Of a stretch of DNA of 12,128 nucleotides, positions 5,461 through 11,546 are shown piece after piece. This DNA is from JACQMJ01 sp964373495 (lineage in GTDB: Bacteria > Patescibacteriota > Minisyncoccia > Sungbacterales > SURF-37): assembly GCA_964373495.1 (NCBI GenBank), contig CAYJUW010000025.1, positions 1-12,128 on the forward strand, written 5' to 3'. Every line of letters begins with the position of its first letter. Position 1 is the stretch's first letter. Below the pieces are notes generated by a model. It had not been told where the DNA came from, searched no databases, and saw nothing but the letters and a program-made list of their open reading frames with translations. A program made the translations under genes and the position numbers.

Positions 5461-5727
5461 ATGCCCGCGGTGCGCAAGGTAGAGTTTAGCCGCCACGCGG
5501 CTATGCAGATGCGGGAACGAGGTATCCCGGCCCATCTCGTCCTCACTACGCTCGAGTACCCGGATAAGACGACACGCCAGACAGACGGAACAAGGCGGAG
5601 TGCAAAGCGAGTCAAACGAAACGGAAAAGACTATGCGCTGGTGATCGTCCATCGAGAACTTATCGCCGCAACGCGGGTCGTAACTGTATTTTTTACCTCG
5701 AAGGTGCGGAAATACCTCAATCGTTAA
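5461..5727 (+). CDS. DUF4258 domain protein, toxin-like
   Basis: An 88-residue protein with the DUF4258 pattern: KVEFSRHAAMQMRERGIPAHLV (7-27), a central basic segment RSAKRVKRNGKDYALVIVHREL, and a closing VVTVFFTSK strand. The conserved SRHA-Q-RERGI helix and the LVIVH strand are as in the RelE/HigB-like and DUF4258 small proteins often found beside DUF2283 genes. By analogy it may be the toxin, perhaps an mRNA interferase, of a type II toxin-antitoxin pair, but the activity of this family is not firmly established. I start it at ATG 5461 rather than the in-frame TTG at 5425, because the TTG lies inside the -35 box. The DUF2283 gene follows after 9 nt. Confidence 0.82.
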   Translation: MPAVRKVEFSRHAAMQMRERGIPAHLVLTTLEYPDKTTRQTDGTRRSAKRVKRNGKDYALVIVHRELIAATRVVTVFFTSKVRKYLNR

Positions 5728-5736
5728 CGAATACCT

Positions 5737-5970
5737 ATGCGCTTCCATTACGACAAACAGGAAGACGCGCTCTACATACGGTTCAACGAGCGCCCATACG
5801 CCGAGAGTGATGAGGTACGGGAGGGCATCATCCTCGATTACGACGCCCGGGGCAAAATCATCGGCATTGAGGTCCTCGGCGCTTCTAGGAAATTCCCGCG
5901 GGAGTTCCGATCAACGTTCACTAGGCGGAAACTCCCCCTCGAACTCGTCAACTCAGCTAGGCCACACTAA
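5737..5970 (+). CDS. DUF2283 domain protein, antitoxin-like
   Basis: A 77-residue DUF2283 protein. The family signature is clear: MRFHYDKQEDALYIRFNERPYAES, then EVREGIILDYDARGKIIGIEVLGAS. The tail FPREFRSTFTRRKLPLELVNSARPH is more variable and basic. DUF2283 proteins commonly sit directly downstream of DUF4258 or RelE-like genes and are thought to be their partners, probably as antitoxins. The gene begins 9 nt after the DUF4258 stop with no SD, so translation is probably coupled. Its stop is only 11 nt from the end of the convergent murE-like gene, and no terminator hairpin is seen between them. Confidence 0.85.
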   Translation: MRFHYDKQEDALYIRFNERPYAESDEVREGIILDYDARGKIIGIEVLGASRKFPREFRSTFTRRKLPLELVNSARPH

Positions 5971-5981
5971 CCAGAGCGCTA

Positions 5982-7286
5982 TCAATGCTCCAAGCGCGCC
6001 AGTTCTTCCCTGGCGATTTTGCGATCATCCCACGGGATTTTCTTGCCTTTGACGATGAGCCACGGCTGGGCGCCCATGCCGGTGATGATGACCGTGTCCC
6101 CCGGCCGGGCAGCGCGCAAAGCCATCCGGATTGCCTCCCGCCGGTCAACTATTTTTTTGGAATTTGAAATTTGGAATTTGGAATTTGACGAAAATCCCCG
6201 CTTGATCTCTTCCATAATTTGGAGGGGATTTTCGTCATCCGGGTCATCGCTGGTCAAAATAATCTCTTTGCAGTAGCGGCTGGCGATCTTGCCGATTTCC
6301 GGCCGTTTCCATTTATCGCGGCCGCCGCCCGGCGCCCCAAACACGCAGATCAATTTGGAATTTGGAGTTTGGAGTTTGGAGTTTCCGCCTGCGAGCGTCT
6401 GGTAGACGCGCTCGTAGGCCGCCGGGGTATTGGCGTAATCCACAACCACGGCAAACGGCTCGCGCACGACGAATTCAAGGCGCCCCGGCATCACGCTGAC
6501 GCGCCGTGCTCCTTCGGCAACCGCCGAGAGCGGCGCCCCGAATGCCATGGCCGTAGCGCTCCCGGCCAGGATATTCATGACATTAAACTCACCACCCAGC
6601 GCAGTTTCGATGCGTTGGGCGCCAACTTCCAGTTGAATACCATCTGATGATGCTGATATGGTACGGACCAAGTGGCTCCTGCCCTCTATATGTATAGCCG
6701 AACGCGAGTACCAGACAACGCGGCCGGAGGTGTTCCGGCTAAATAGTTCTGCGGACACATCCTCGCGATTCAGCACCGCAACCCCACCAGCAGGCAGCCC
6801 CTGAAACAGTTTCATTTTCTCGGCGCGATAGTTCTCAAATCCGCCGTGGGACTCGATGTGCTCGGGGGTGACGTTCGTTAAGACCGCGGCTTGGAACCGA
6901 ATGAACCGATGACGGAACTGCGCGATGCCCTGCGAGGTGACCTCAATAACAACAACGCGGCACCCGGCCGCTCGGCACTCGGCCAGGAACTTTTGCAGCC
7001 GGAAGCGGCCGGGCATGGTCATTTTCAGAAAATTCGGCTCCTCGCGCTCACATATTTTGAACCGGAGCGAGGAGAGCGAACCGACGCGATGGCCCGCGGC
7101 TGCAAGCATCTCGTGGAGGAGGTGCACCACCGTGGTCTTGCCGTCCGTGCCGGTCACGCCGATCACCGTGAGCGAGCGCGAGGGGAAGCCGTAGCCAACG
7201 GCTGCCAAACACGCAAGTGCCCAGTGGTATGCGCCGAGCAGGGGGCCCGGAAGAATAGCGCGGAGCACGGCGATAATAGAACGCAT
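5982..7286 (-). CDS. murE: MurE-like UDP-MurNAc-tripeptide synthetase lacking the N-terminal domain
   Basis: A 434-residue Mur ligase, which would use ATP to add the third amino acid to UDP-MurNAc-dipeptide in the cytoplasm. The P-loop TGTDGKTT is at 45-52. Also present are EVTSQG (115-120), NVTPEHIESHGGFENYRAEKMKLF with the likely carbamoylated Lys157, EFNVMN (234-238), VDYANTPAA (282-290, where the family usually has DYAHTP), GAPGGGRDKWKRPE, and LTSDDPDDENP (344-354). The last motif is DNPR in diaminopimelate-adding enzymes; DDPD here argues against meso-DAP. The usual uridine-binding domain of about 100 residues before the P-loop is missing. Residues 301-311 (GNSKLQTPNSK) and 367-377 (SNSKFQISNSK) are translated 7-bp tandem tracts, presumably surface loops. 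The gene begins 4 nt after the FemAB stop. Confidence 0.88.
   Translation of the reverse strand: MRSIIAVLRAILPGPLLGAYHWALACLAAVGYGFPSRSLTVIGVTGTDGKTTVVHLLHEMLAAAGHRVGSLSSLRFKICEREEPNFLKMTMPGRFRLQKFLAECRAAGCRVVVIEVTSQGIAQFRHRFIRFQAAVLTNVTPEHIESHGGFENYRAEKMKLFQGLPAGGVAVLNREDVSAELFSRNTSGRVVWYSRSAIHIEGRSHLVRTISASSDGIQLEVGAQRIETALGGEFNVMNILAGSATAMAFGAPLSAVAEGARRVSVMPGRLEFVVREPFAVVVDYANTPAAYERVYQTLAGGNSKLQTPNSKLICVFGAPGGGRDKWKRPEIGKIASRYCKEIILTSDDPDDENPLQIMEEIKRGFSSNSKFQISNSKKIVDRREAIRMALRAARPGDTVIITGMGAQPWLIVKGKKIPWDDRKIAREELARLEH
6159..6186. repeat. 7-bp tandem tract 1 in the murE-like gene
   Basis: Four 7-bp units of GGAATTT (6159-6165, 6173-6179 and 6180-6186 exact, 6166-6172 with one change). 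Read on the minus strand it encodes SNSKFQISNSK. It lies directly next to the inverted repeat 6186-6237. Confidence 0.9.
6186..6237. repeat. 14-bp perfect inverted repeat in the murE-like gene
   Basis: TGACGAAAATCCCC (6186-6199) and GGGGATTTTCGTCA (6224-6237) are perfect reverse complements with a 24-nt spacer. On the coding strand the 6224-6237 arm encodes the conserved DDENP segment of the substrate motif. The other arm encodes GFSS and leads straight into the 7-bp tract. Confidence 0.9.
6351..6384. repeat. 7-bp tandem tract 2 in the murE-like gene
   Basis: One GGAATTT and three GGAGTTT units (6357-6384) preceded by a partial unit CAATTT. On the minus strand it encodes GNSKLQTPNSKL. The unit differs from tract 1 by one base, so the two tracts may share an origin. 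Confidence 0.9.
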
Positions 7287-7290
7287 ATGG

Positions 7291-8229
7291 CTAATCGCGG
7301 CCGCGCATGAACCGCTGGAGTCGATAGAAATGATAGAGCTCCGGCCGGAAGATTATATCCACGGACGGCGGGAAGGTATGCGCCCTGCCGCCGAAGCCCT
7401 GCTTGAAGCGGGTCAGGCCCGGCCAGCGGACCGAATCAACGCCGCCGAAGTCGTACGTAACTATCCCCCGCTCCCGACCGGCCTGAATAATGCGCCAGTG
7501 GAGAAGGTACGGGGCCATGAGCGCTCGCGACTCGTAGCTCGACCCGCCGTGGAGATACGTAGCCGTTTTTGACGGCTGGTAACAATTCACGATGGCTGCG
7601 GCGAGTGGCGAGCCGCGGCGCTCGGCGATGAAGAGGTCGGGTGAGAACTGCTCCGTGGCCACATCGAGGAGGATGCGGTAGTGCTCCGCGGGATGGAGGA
7701 CGAATGCGTCGCGCTCTGCGCTCCGGCGCAGTAATCGGAGGAACGTCTCAAAGTCCTCTACCGGGACGGGGCGCTGAACCCGGCGCACGGAAACGCCGTG
7801 GCGCTCGGCCAGCCGGATGTTGTAGCGGGTCTTGGGGTGCATGGCCAAGAGCAGCTGCTCGTCACTCTTCTGGCAATCGATGAGTAACGTTGCGATTGGC
7901 TGCAGGGAATGGCTCTCCTGAATCACGAATCTTGAATCATGAATCATGGAGGTGATTGTTTGTGAAGGATCAATCTTGAGAAATAAGGCGCCTAATACCC
8001 TTGTCACAGCCGTAGCATCACGGAAAAACTCTTGGCCTGGCGCCGCCGGCCGCGGGCAGTAGAGGTAGTGAAAGCCGAAGGGCAGATCATGCCGGATGAC
8101 GAGCACGGATGCGATGCGCTCGGTCCGCCGGCCCATGCGCTGCTGGACCGCCTGCCATTCCTCTGACTGCAGGAAAGAGGCCGCTCCGGCCGCAACAAAT
8201 CTTCGGACTTCTTCAATTCCATCTGCCAT
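7291..8229 (-). CDS. FemAB/FemX-type aminoacyltransferase
   Basis: A 312-residue protein of the FemAB family (double GNAT fold), which transfers amino acids from aminoacyl-tRNA to the side chain of the third residue of peptidoglycan stem peptides. Recognisable segments are FLQSEEWQAVQQRMG (19-33), HYLYCPRPA (54-62), LLLAMHPKTRYNIRLAERHGV (126-146), ATYLHGGSSYESRALMAPYLLHWRIIQ (223-249) and YDFGGV..RWPGLTRFKQGFGG (259-281). These match the cytoplasmic FemX-like members. No signal peptide is present, consistent with a lipid II or UDP-linked substrate. Residues near 92-106 (ITSMIHDSRFVIQES) are encoded by the 7-bp tandem tract at 7920-7947 and lie in a loop between conserved strands. It sits between ruvA (3-nt gap) and the murE-like gene (4-nt gap), fitting a shared role in cell-wall peptide building. 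Confidence 0.88.
   Translation of the reverse strand: MADGIEEVRRFVAAGAASFLQSEEWQAVQQRMGRRTERIASVLVIRHDLPFGFHYLYCPRPAAPGQEFFRDATAVTRVLGALFLKIDPSQTITSMIHDSRFVIQESHSLQPIATLLIDCQKSDEQLLLAMHPKTRYNIRLAERHGVSVRRVQRPVPVEDFETFLRLLRRSAERDAFVLHPAEHYRILLDVATEQFSPDLFIAERRGSPLAAAIVNCYQPSKTATYLHGGSSYESRALMAPYLLHWRIIQAGRERGIVTYDFGGVDSVRWPGLTRFKQGFGGRAHTFPPSVDIIFRPELYHFYRLQRFMRGRD
7920..7947. repeat. 7-bp tandem tract in the FemAB gene
   Basis: Four units GAATCAC, GAATCTT, GAATCAT, GAATCAT (7920-7947). On the minus strand it is read in frame as MIHDSRFVIQE. The unit is unrelated to those in the murE-like gene but has the same 7-bp period. Confidence 0.9.
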
Positions 8230-8232
8230 AGA

Positions 8233-8817
8233 TCAGCGGTCTTGACCCAGTCGTTTCAGCGCCGCCTTGACCCGGGCGCCCGCCCCGCGCGCCTCCCGCG
8301 GCACCGCGGCCAGGGCCTCGCGGGCCTCGCGCTGGGTGTAACCCAGCGACACCAGGGCGTCAAGGGCATCAGCTTCCTCTTTCATCTCCGGCGAACCAAC
8401 CGCACTCACCCCTTTGCCGGCGAGTTTATCGCGAAGTTCGAGCACCACCTTCTCGGCGGTCTTGCGGCCGATGCCCGAAACCTTGGTCAGATAGGAGGTG
8501 TCGCCTGATGCGATGGCCTGCTTCAGGGTGTCGAGCGGCGCCACGGCCATGATGCCGAGCCCGGACTTCGGCCCGATGCCGGGAATTTGGATCAGCATCT
8601 CGAAGAACTCAAGCTCGGCGTAGTGGAGAAACCCGTAGAGTTCCTGCGTATCCTCGCGCTGGTAGAGGTGCGTCCACAGCTTGATGTTCCGGCCTTTTTC
8701 CGGTATTTTTCGGAGTGTTTCTGACGCAACAAAAATACGATAGGCAACACCACCGGTGCTGAGAACCACAAAGCGCTCGCCCCTCAGCTCTACCACGCCG
8801 TCAATGCTGCATAGCAT
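8233..8817 (-). CDS. ruvA: Holliday junction branch migration protein RuvA
   Basis: A 194-residue RuvA, the tetrameric subunit that binds Holliday junctions and recruits the RuvB motor. Domain I begins MLCSIDGVVELRGERFVVLSTGGVAYRIFV. The acidic pin is at REDTQELYGF (54-63). Domain II has both helix-hairpin-helix motifs, LIQIPGIGPKSG (75-86) and LTKVSGIGRKTAEKVVLELRDK (110-131). Domain III is ALDALVSLGYTQREAREALAAV (151-172) to the end. Length is typical. An in-frame ATG at 8895 would add 26 residues, but I reject it: those residues are not RuvA-like and the region contains the terminator of the upstream gene. RuvA is the first gene of the ruvA-femAB-murE operon; no clear SD or promoter is visible in the 30 nt before it. 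Confidence 0.95.
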   Translation of the reverse strand: MLCSIDGVVELRGERFVVLSTGGVAYRIFVASETLRKIPEKGRNIKLWTHLYQREDTQELYGFLHYAELEFFEMLIQIPGIGPKSGLGIMAVAPLDTLKQAIASGDTSYLTKVSGIGRKTAEKVVLELRDKLAGKGVSAVGSPEMKEEADALDALVSLGYTQREAREALAAVPREARGAGARVKAALKRLGQDR

Positions 8818-8847
8818 AATAAATTCATCGTACTTCGCCGCACGCAA

Positions 8848-8880
8848 TAAAAAAAGAGCAACCGGGAGCTCCCGACTGCT
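8848..8880 (-). terminator. Intrinsic terminator of the 8912-9322 gene
   Basis: On the minus strand a 10-bp stem AGCAGTCGGG / CCCGGTTGCT (8871-8880 with 8857-8866, two G-U pairs) with loop AGCT is followed by C and seven Ts (8849-8855). It ends transcription of the membrane protein gene before ruvA. Confidence 0.88.
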
Positions 8881-8911
8881 CAATGCGAACGCCATCTGGC
8901 ACCGCTGACTA

Positions 8912-9322
8912 TTAGAACGTGCTCCTCACCGGCGCCGAGGGCCTGCTCGGAGTGGTGTGAACTCCAGTTCGATCCGGGATGACAACCACCGCCAACGCCA
9001 GTATTACCGCGAGGGCTAAAATCGCTATGCCGTATCCGCGCTTGCGGAGCGCGCCACCCCGATAGCCGCGGTGGTGCGGGGTGCTCAGGGCAAACCTCCG
9101 CACCAGCAGGAATAGCGGCAACGCAATCGGCAAGACCGCGATCGCCGTACCCCACACGAACGGCCAGGAGAGCCCCGCTTCCTCGGCTTCCTCGGCAACA
9201 AACCCGCTGAGCGGAATATTGACAAGGATCACCCACAGGAGCCAGTTAGAAAGCCCCACGGCAATAGGATCGAAAACCGAAAAATAGTTAAGCATCCAAA
9301 GTGCTGCCGTCGGAAGATCCAT
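8912..9322 (-). CDS. Small membrane protein of unknown function
   Basis: A 136-residue predicted membrane protein with three hydrophobic segments, near 24-40 (LSNWLLWVILVNIPLSG), 53-75 (WPFVWGTAIAVLPIALPLFLLV) and 97-115 (YGIAILALAVILALAVVVI). An acidic loop, AEEAEEAG, lies between the first two, and a basic RRFALSTPHHRGYRGGALRKRGYG stretch lies between the second and third. By the positive-inside rule that basic stretch is probably cytoplasmic. I do not recognise a family. The start is well fixed by AAGGAGG 5 nt upstream of the ATG, the strongest SD in the window. The gene is divergent from uvrB with 41 nt between start codons and has its own terminator, so it is a single-gene unit. Confidence 0.75.
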   Translation of the reverse strand: MDLPTAALWMLNYFSVFDPIAVGLSNWLLWVILVNIPLSGFVAEEAEEAGLSWPFVWGTAIAVLPIALPLFLLVRRFALSTPHHRGYRGGALRKRGYGIAILALAVILALAVVVIPDRTGVHTTPSRPSAPVRSTF

Positions 9323-9327
9323 CGCGT

Positions 9328-9334
9328 CCTCCTT
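9328..9334 (-). promoter_or_regulatory. Strong Shine-Dalgarno of the membrane protein gene
   Basis: AAGGAGG on the minus strand, 5 nt before the ATG at 9320-9322. It is a full-consensus SD, while most genes in the window have none. Confidence 0.85.
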
Positions 9335-9350
9335 AATCTAGGGTTCGGTT

Positions 9351-9356
9351 GAGGGG
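9351..9356 (+). promoter_or_regulatory. Ribosome binding site of uvrB
   Basis: GAGGGG ending 7 nt before the ATG at 9364. It decides between this ATG and the TTG at 9349. Confidence 0.65.
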
Positions 9357-9363
9357 ACTCTAC

Positions 9364-11442
9364 ATGAAATTCGTCCTCTCGTCAAAGTTCGAGCCAACCG
9401 GGGACCAACCGCACGCCATTACCACGCTGGTGGAAAATTTCAAATCCGCCGCGCGTTGTCAAACACTCTTGGGCGTGACCGGATCGGGCAAGACGTTCAC
9501 CATGGCGAACGTCATCGCCACGCTCGAGAAGCCGGCCCTCGTCATCTCTCACAACAAAACGCTGGCCGCCCAGCTGTACCAAGAATTCAAAGAGTTCTTC
9601 CCCGAGAACGCCGTGCACTACTTTGTCTCCTACTACGACTACTACCAGCCCGAAGCCTACCTGCCGCGAACCGACACCTATATTGAAAAAGACGCCAAGA
9701 TCAACGAGCTCATCGATTCCCTGCGCCACGCGGCCACCGCAAGCTTGCTGACGCGCGATGACGTCCTGATTGTGGCCTCGGTGTCCTGCATCTACGGCAT
9801 CGGCGACCCGGAGGAATACGAGAAGGTGGCCATCGATCTTGCGGTCGGCAAACCGCTCACCCTCCGCGACCTTTTGAAGTATCTCGTCCTCCTCCAATAC
9901 GCCAAGAACGCCTTTGACCCGCGCCAGGGCAACTTCCGGGTGCGCGGCGACGCCGTGGAGATCTTCCTTCCCTCGGGCGAAGAAAAGCTCATTGTCACGA
10001 TTGAGCGCACCACGATCGCCCGCCTCGCCATATCTGCGTTGGATCCGCGTAGCCATCCGCGCCTGATCCGCGGCTACAAACTCTTCCCGGCCAAACACTT
10101 CGTCACCCCGCGCCAGAAATTAAAGCTCGCCATTTCGAATATCCGCCAGGAGCTGAAAGAACAGATCGAAAAATTCAAAAAAGAAGGCAAACCCCTGGAG
10201 GCCGAGCGCCTGGAGCAGCGGACGAACTTTGACCTCGAGATGCTTGAGCACACCGGATACTGTAACGGCATCGAAAATTATTCACGCCAGCTCTCCTTCC
10301 GGCCGCCGGGCTCCCCGCCCTTTACCTTGATTGACTACTACCGCCATCGCTTCGCTGATGATTTCCTCGTTATCATTGACGAATCGCACGCCTCGCTGCC
10401 GCAGCTCCGCGGGATGTATGCGGGCGACCGCGCCAGGAAAGAGACGCTGGTTGAATACGGCTTCCGCCTGCCCTCGGCCTTGGATAACCGCCCGCTGAAG
10501 TTTGAAGAATTCAACACAAAGATCAATCGAGTCCTCTTTGCATCAGCAACTCCGTCTCAATACGAACTCTTGCGCAGCAGAAGTTCCTGCAGCAAGATTG
10601 GTGAAAATGATAAATCGTCCCGCGCAGCGGGACTTGGTGAAACTGACGCCACAAACAATTTCACCAAGCGGAGCGATTCACCGCCTTCGCCATCTTCACC
10701 TTGCATCGTAGAGCAACTTATCCGGCCGACCGGCGTGCTCGATCCCAAAACCGAAGTCCGGCCGACCCAAGGCCAAATCAAGGATGTCATCGCCGAGGTG
10801 AAAAAGCGCATTGCCAAGAACGAGCGCTCGCTGGTCATGGCCCTGACCAAACGCCTGGCCGAGGATATCGCCGAATACCTTTCCGAGGCCGGCATCAAAT
10901 CCGAGTACATCCACTCCGAAGTGAAAACCCTGGACCGGCCGGAAATACTAAAGAAGCTCCGCGAGGGCGAACACGAGGCCTTAGTCGGCATCAATCTCTT
11001 GCGGGAGGGGCTCGACCTCCCCGAGGTCTCGTTCATCGCCATTTTGGATGCCGACAAAGAGGGCTACCTCCGGAACGAGACCACACTCCTGCAGATCATC
11101 GGCCGGGCGGCCCGCCACACCGACGGCGCGGTCATCCTCTACGCCGACCGGGTGACCGAATCCATGCGAAAAGCTATGGATGAGACCAGCCGCCGCCGGA
11201 AGATTCAGGAGGAGTATAATAAAAAACACGGCATCACCCCGGAAACAATTAAAAAAGAAATTAGGAAATCGCTCCTGGAGGAACTTTCGCCGAAATCCGA
11301 AGAAGAAATCTTTCTTCCGGCCGGCCCAACCCGGGAGATGGTTTTAGCCCTCGAGCGCGAGATGAAACGCGCGGCCAAGGAGATGAATTTTGAATTAGCT
11401 GCAAGAATTAGAGACCGGATTAAAAGATATCGTAACGCGTAG
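9364..11442 (+). CDS. uvrB: Excinuclease ABC subunit UvrB with an in-frame insertion
   Basis: A 692-residue UvrB, the damage-verifying helicase-like subunit of nucleotide excision repair. It has Walker A GVTGSGKT (37-44), the beta-hairpin region SYYDYYQPEAYLP (89-101), ASVSCIYGIGDPEEY (138-152), DESH (339-342), SATP (394-397), the motif V-VI region GLDLPEVSFIAILDADKEGYLR to QIIGRAARH (from 577), and a C-terminal UVR domain (EMKRAAKEMNFELAARIRDRIKR). Length would be usual for UvrB but for an insertion of about 40 residues at 403-448, after ATPSQYEL and before VEQLIRPTG, where the family normally has only a few residues. The insert is Ser/Pro/Asn rich and encoded by hairpins and short repeats. 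The ATG at 9364 is preceded by GAGGGG (9351-9356); an upstream in-frame TTG at 9349 overlaps this SD and is rejected. Confidence 0.96.
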   Translation: MKFVLSSKFEPTGDQPHAITTLVENFKSAARCQTLLGVTGSGKTFTMANVIATLEKPALVISHNKTLAAQLYQEFKEFFPENAVHYFVSYYDYYQPEAYLPRTDTYIEKDAKINELIDSLRHAATASLLTRDDVLIVASVSCIYGIGDPEEYEKVAIDLAVGKPLTLRDLLKYLVLLQYAKNAFDPRQGNFRVRGDAVEIFLPSGEEKLIVTIERTTIARLAISALDPRSHPRLIRGYKLFPAKHFVTPRQKLKLAISNIRQELKEQIEKFKKEGKPLEAERLEQRTNFDLEMLEHTGYCNGIENYSRQLSFRPPGSPPFTLIDYYRHRFADDFLVIIDESHASLPQLRGMYAGDRARKETLVEYGFRLPSALDNRPLKFEEFNTKINRVLFASATPSQYELLRSRSSCSKIGENDKSSRAAGLGETDATNNFTKRSDSPPSPSSPCIVEQLIRPTGVLDPKTEVRPTQGQIKDVIAEVKKRIAKNERSLVMALTKRLAEDIAEYLSEAGIKSEYIHSEVKTLDRPEILKKLREGEHEALVGINLLREGLDLPEVSFIAILDADKEGYLRNETTLLQIIGRAARHTDGAVILYADRVTESMRKAMDETSRRRKIQEEYNKKHGITPETIKKEIRKSLLEELSPKSEEEIFLPAGPTREMVLALEREMKRAAKEMNFELAARIRDRIKRYRNA
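10598..10702. repeat. Repeat-built insertion in uvrB
   Basis: It contains a perfect 7-bp hairpin GTCCCGC-GCA-GCGGGAC (10617-10633) and a perfect 10-bp inverted repeat CTTGGTGAAA (10633-10642) / TTTCACCAAG (10659-10668). Two direct copies of TTGGTGAAA[A/C]TGA lie at 10598-10610 and 10634-10646. Inverted GGTGAA words recur to 10702. The segment keeps the uvrB frame open. Confidence 0.85.
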
Positions 11443-11532
11443 CCCATTGACTCCGATAACCCCTACGTGGTGGGACTGATGTCAGCTGTACGGCGGGTAG
11501 AAGCGCAGGCGATTGGCTGATGTTTCCGAAGA

Positions 11533-11538
11533 AAGGAG
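11533..11538 (+). promoter_or_regulatory. Shine-Dalgarno of the pilin-like gene
   Basis: An AAGGAG-type purine run, 8 nt upstream of ATG 11547. It excludes the upstream in-frame ATG at 11520, which would lengthen the short prepilin leader. Confidence 0.7.
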
Positions 11539-11546
11539 AGCACCCT

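Noticed and set aside
5362..5748. A 128-codon open frame on the minus strand.
   Set aside because: It covers the DUF4258 gene and its promoter in antisense; the DUF4258/DUF2283 reading is far better supported.
8819..8847. TTGCGT-17-ATTTAT as a ruvA promoter.
   Set aside because: The -10 hexamer matches poorly and transcription would begin inside the coding sequence.
8818..8895. An N-terminal extension of RuvA by 26 residues.
   Set aside because: The extension is not RuvA-like and the stretch contains the T-run terminator of the upstream gene; the canonical RuvA start is at 8817.
9382..10098. A 238-codon open frame on the minus strand.
   Set aside because: It is antisense to strongly conserved uvrB sequence and its translation has no family features.
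11447..11475. TTGACT after uvrB as a -35 box for the pilin-like gene.
   Set aside because: No acceptable -10 hexamer occurs at 15-19 nt distance.
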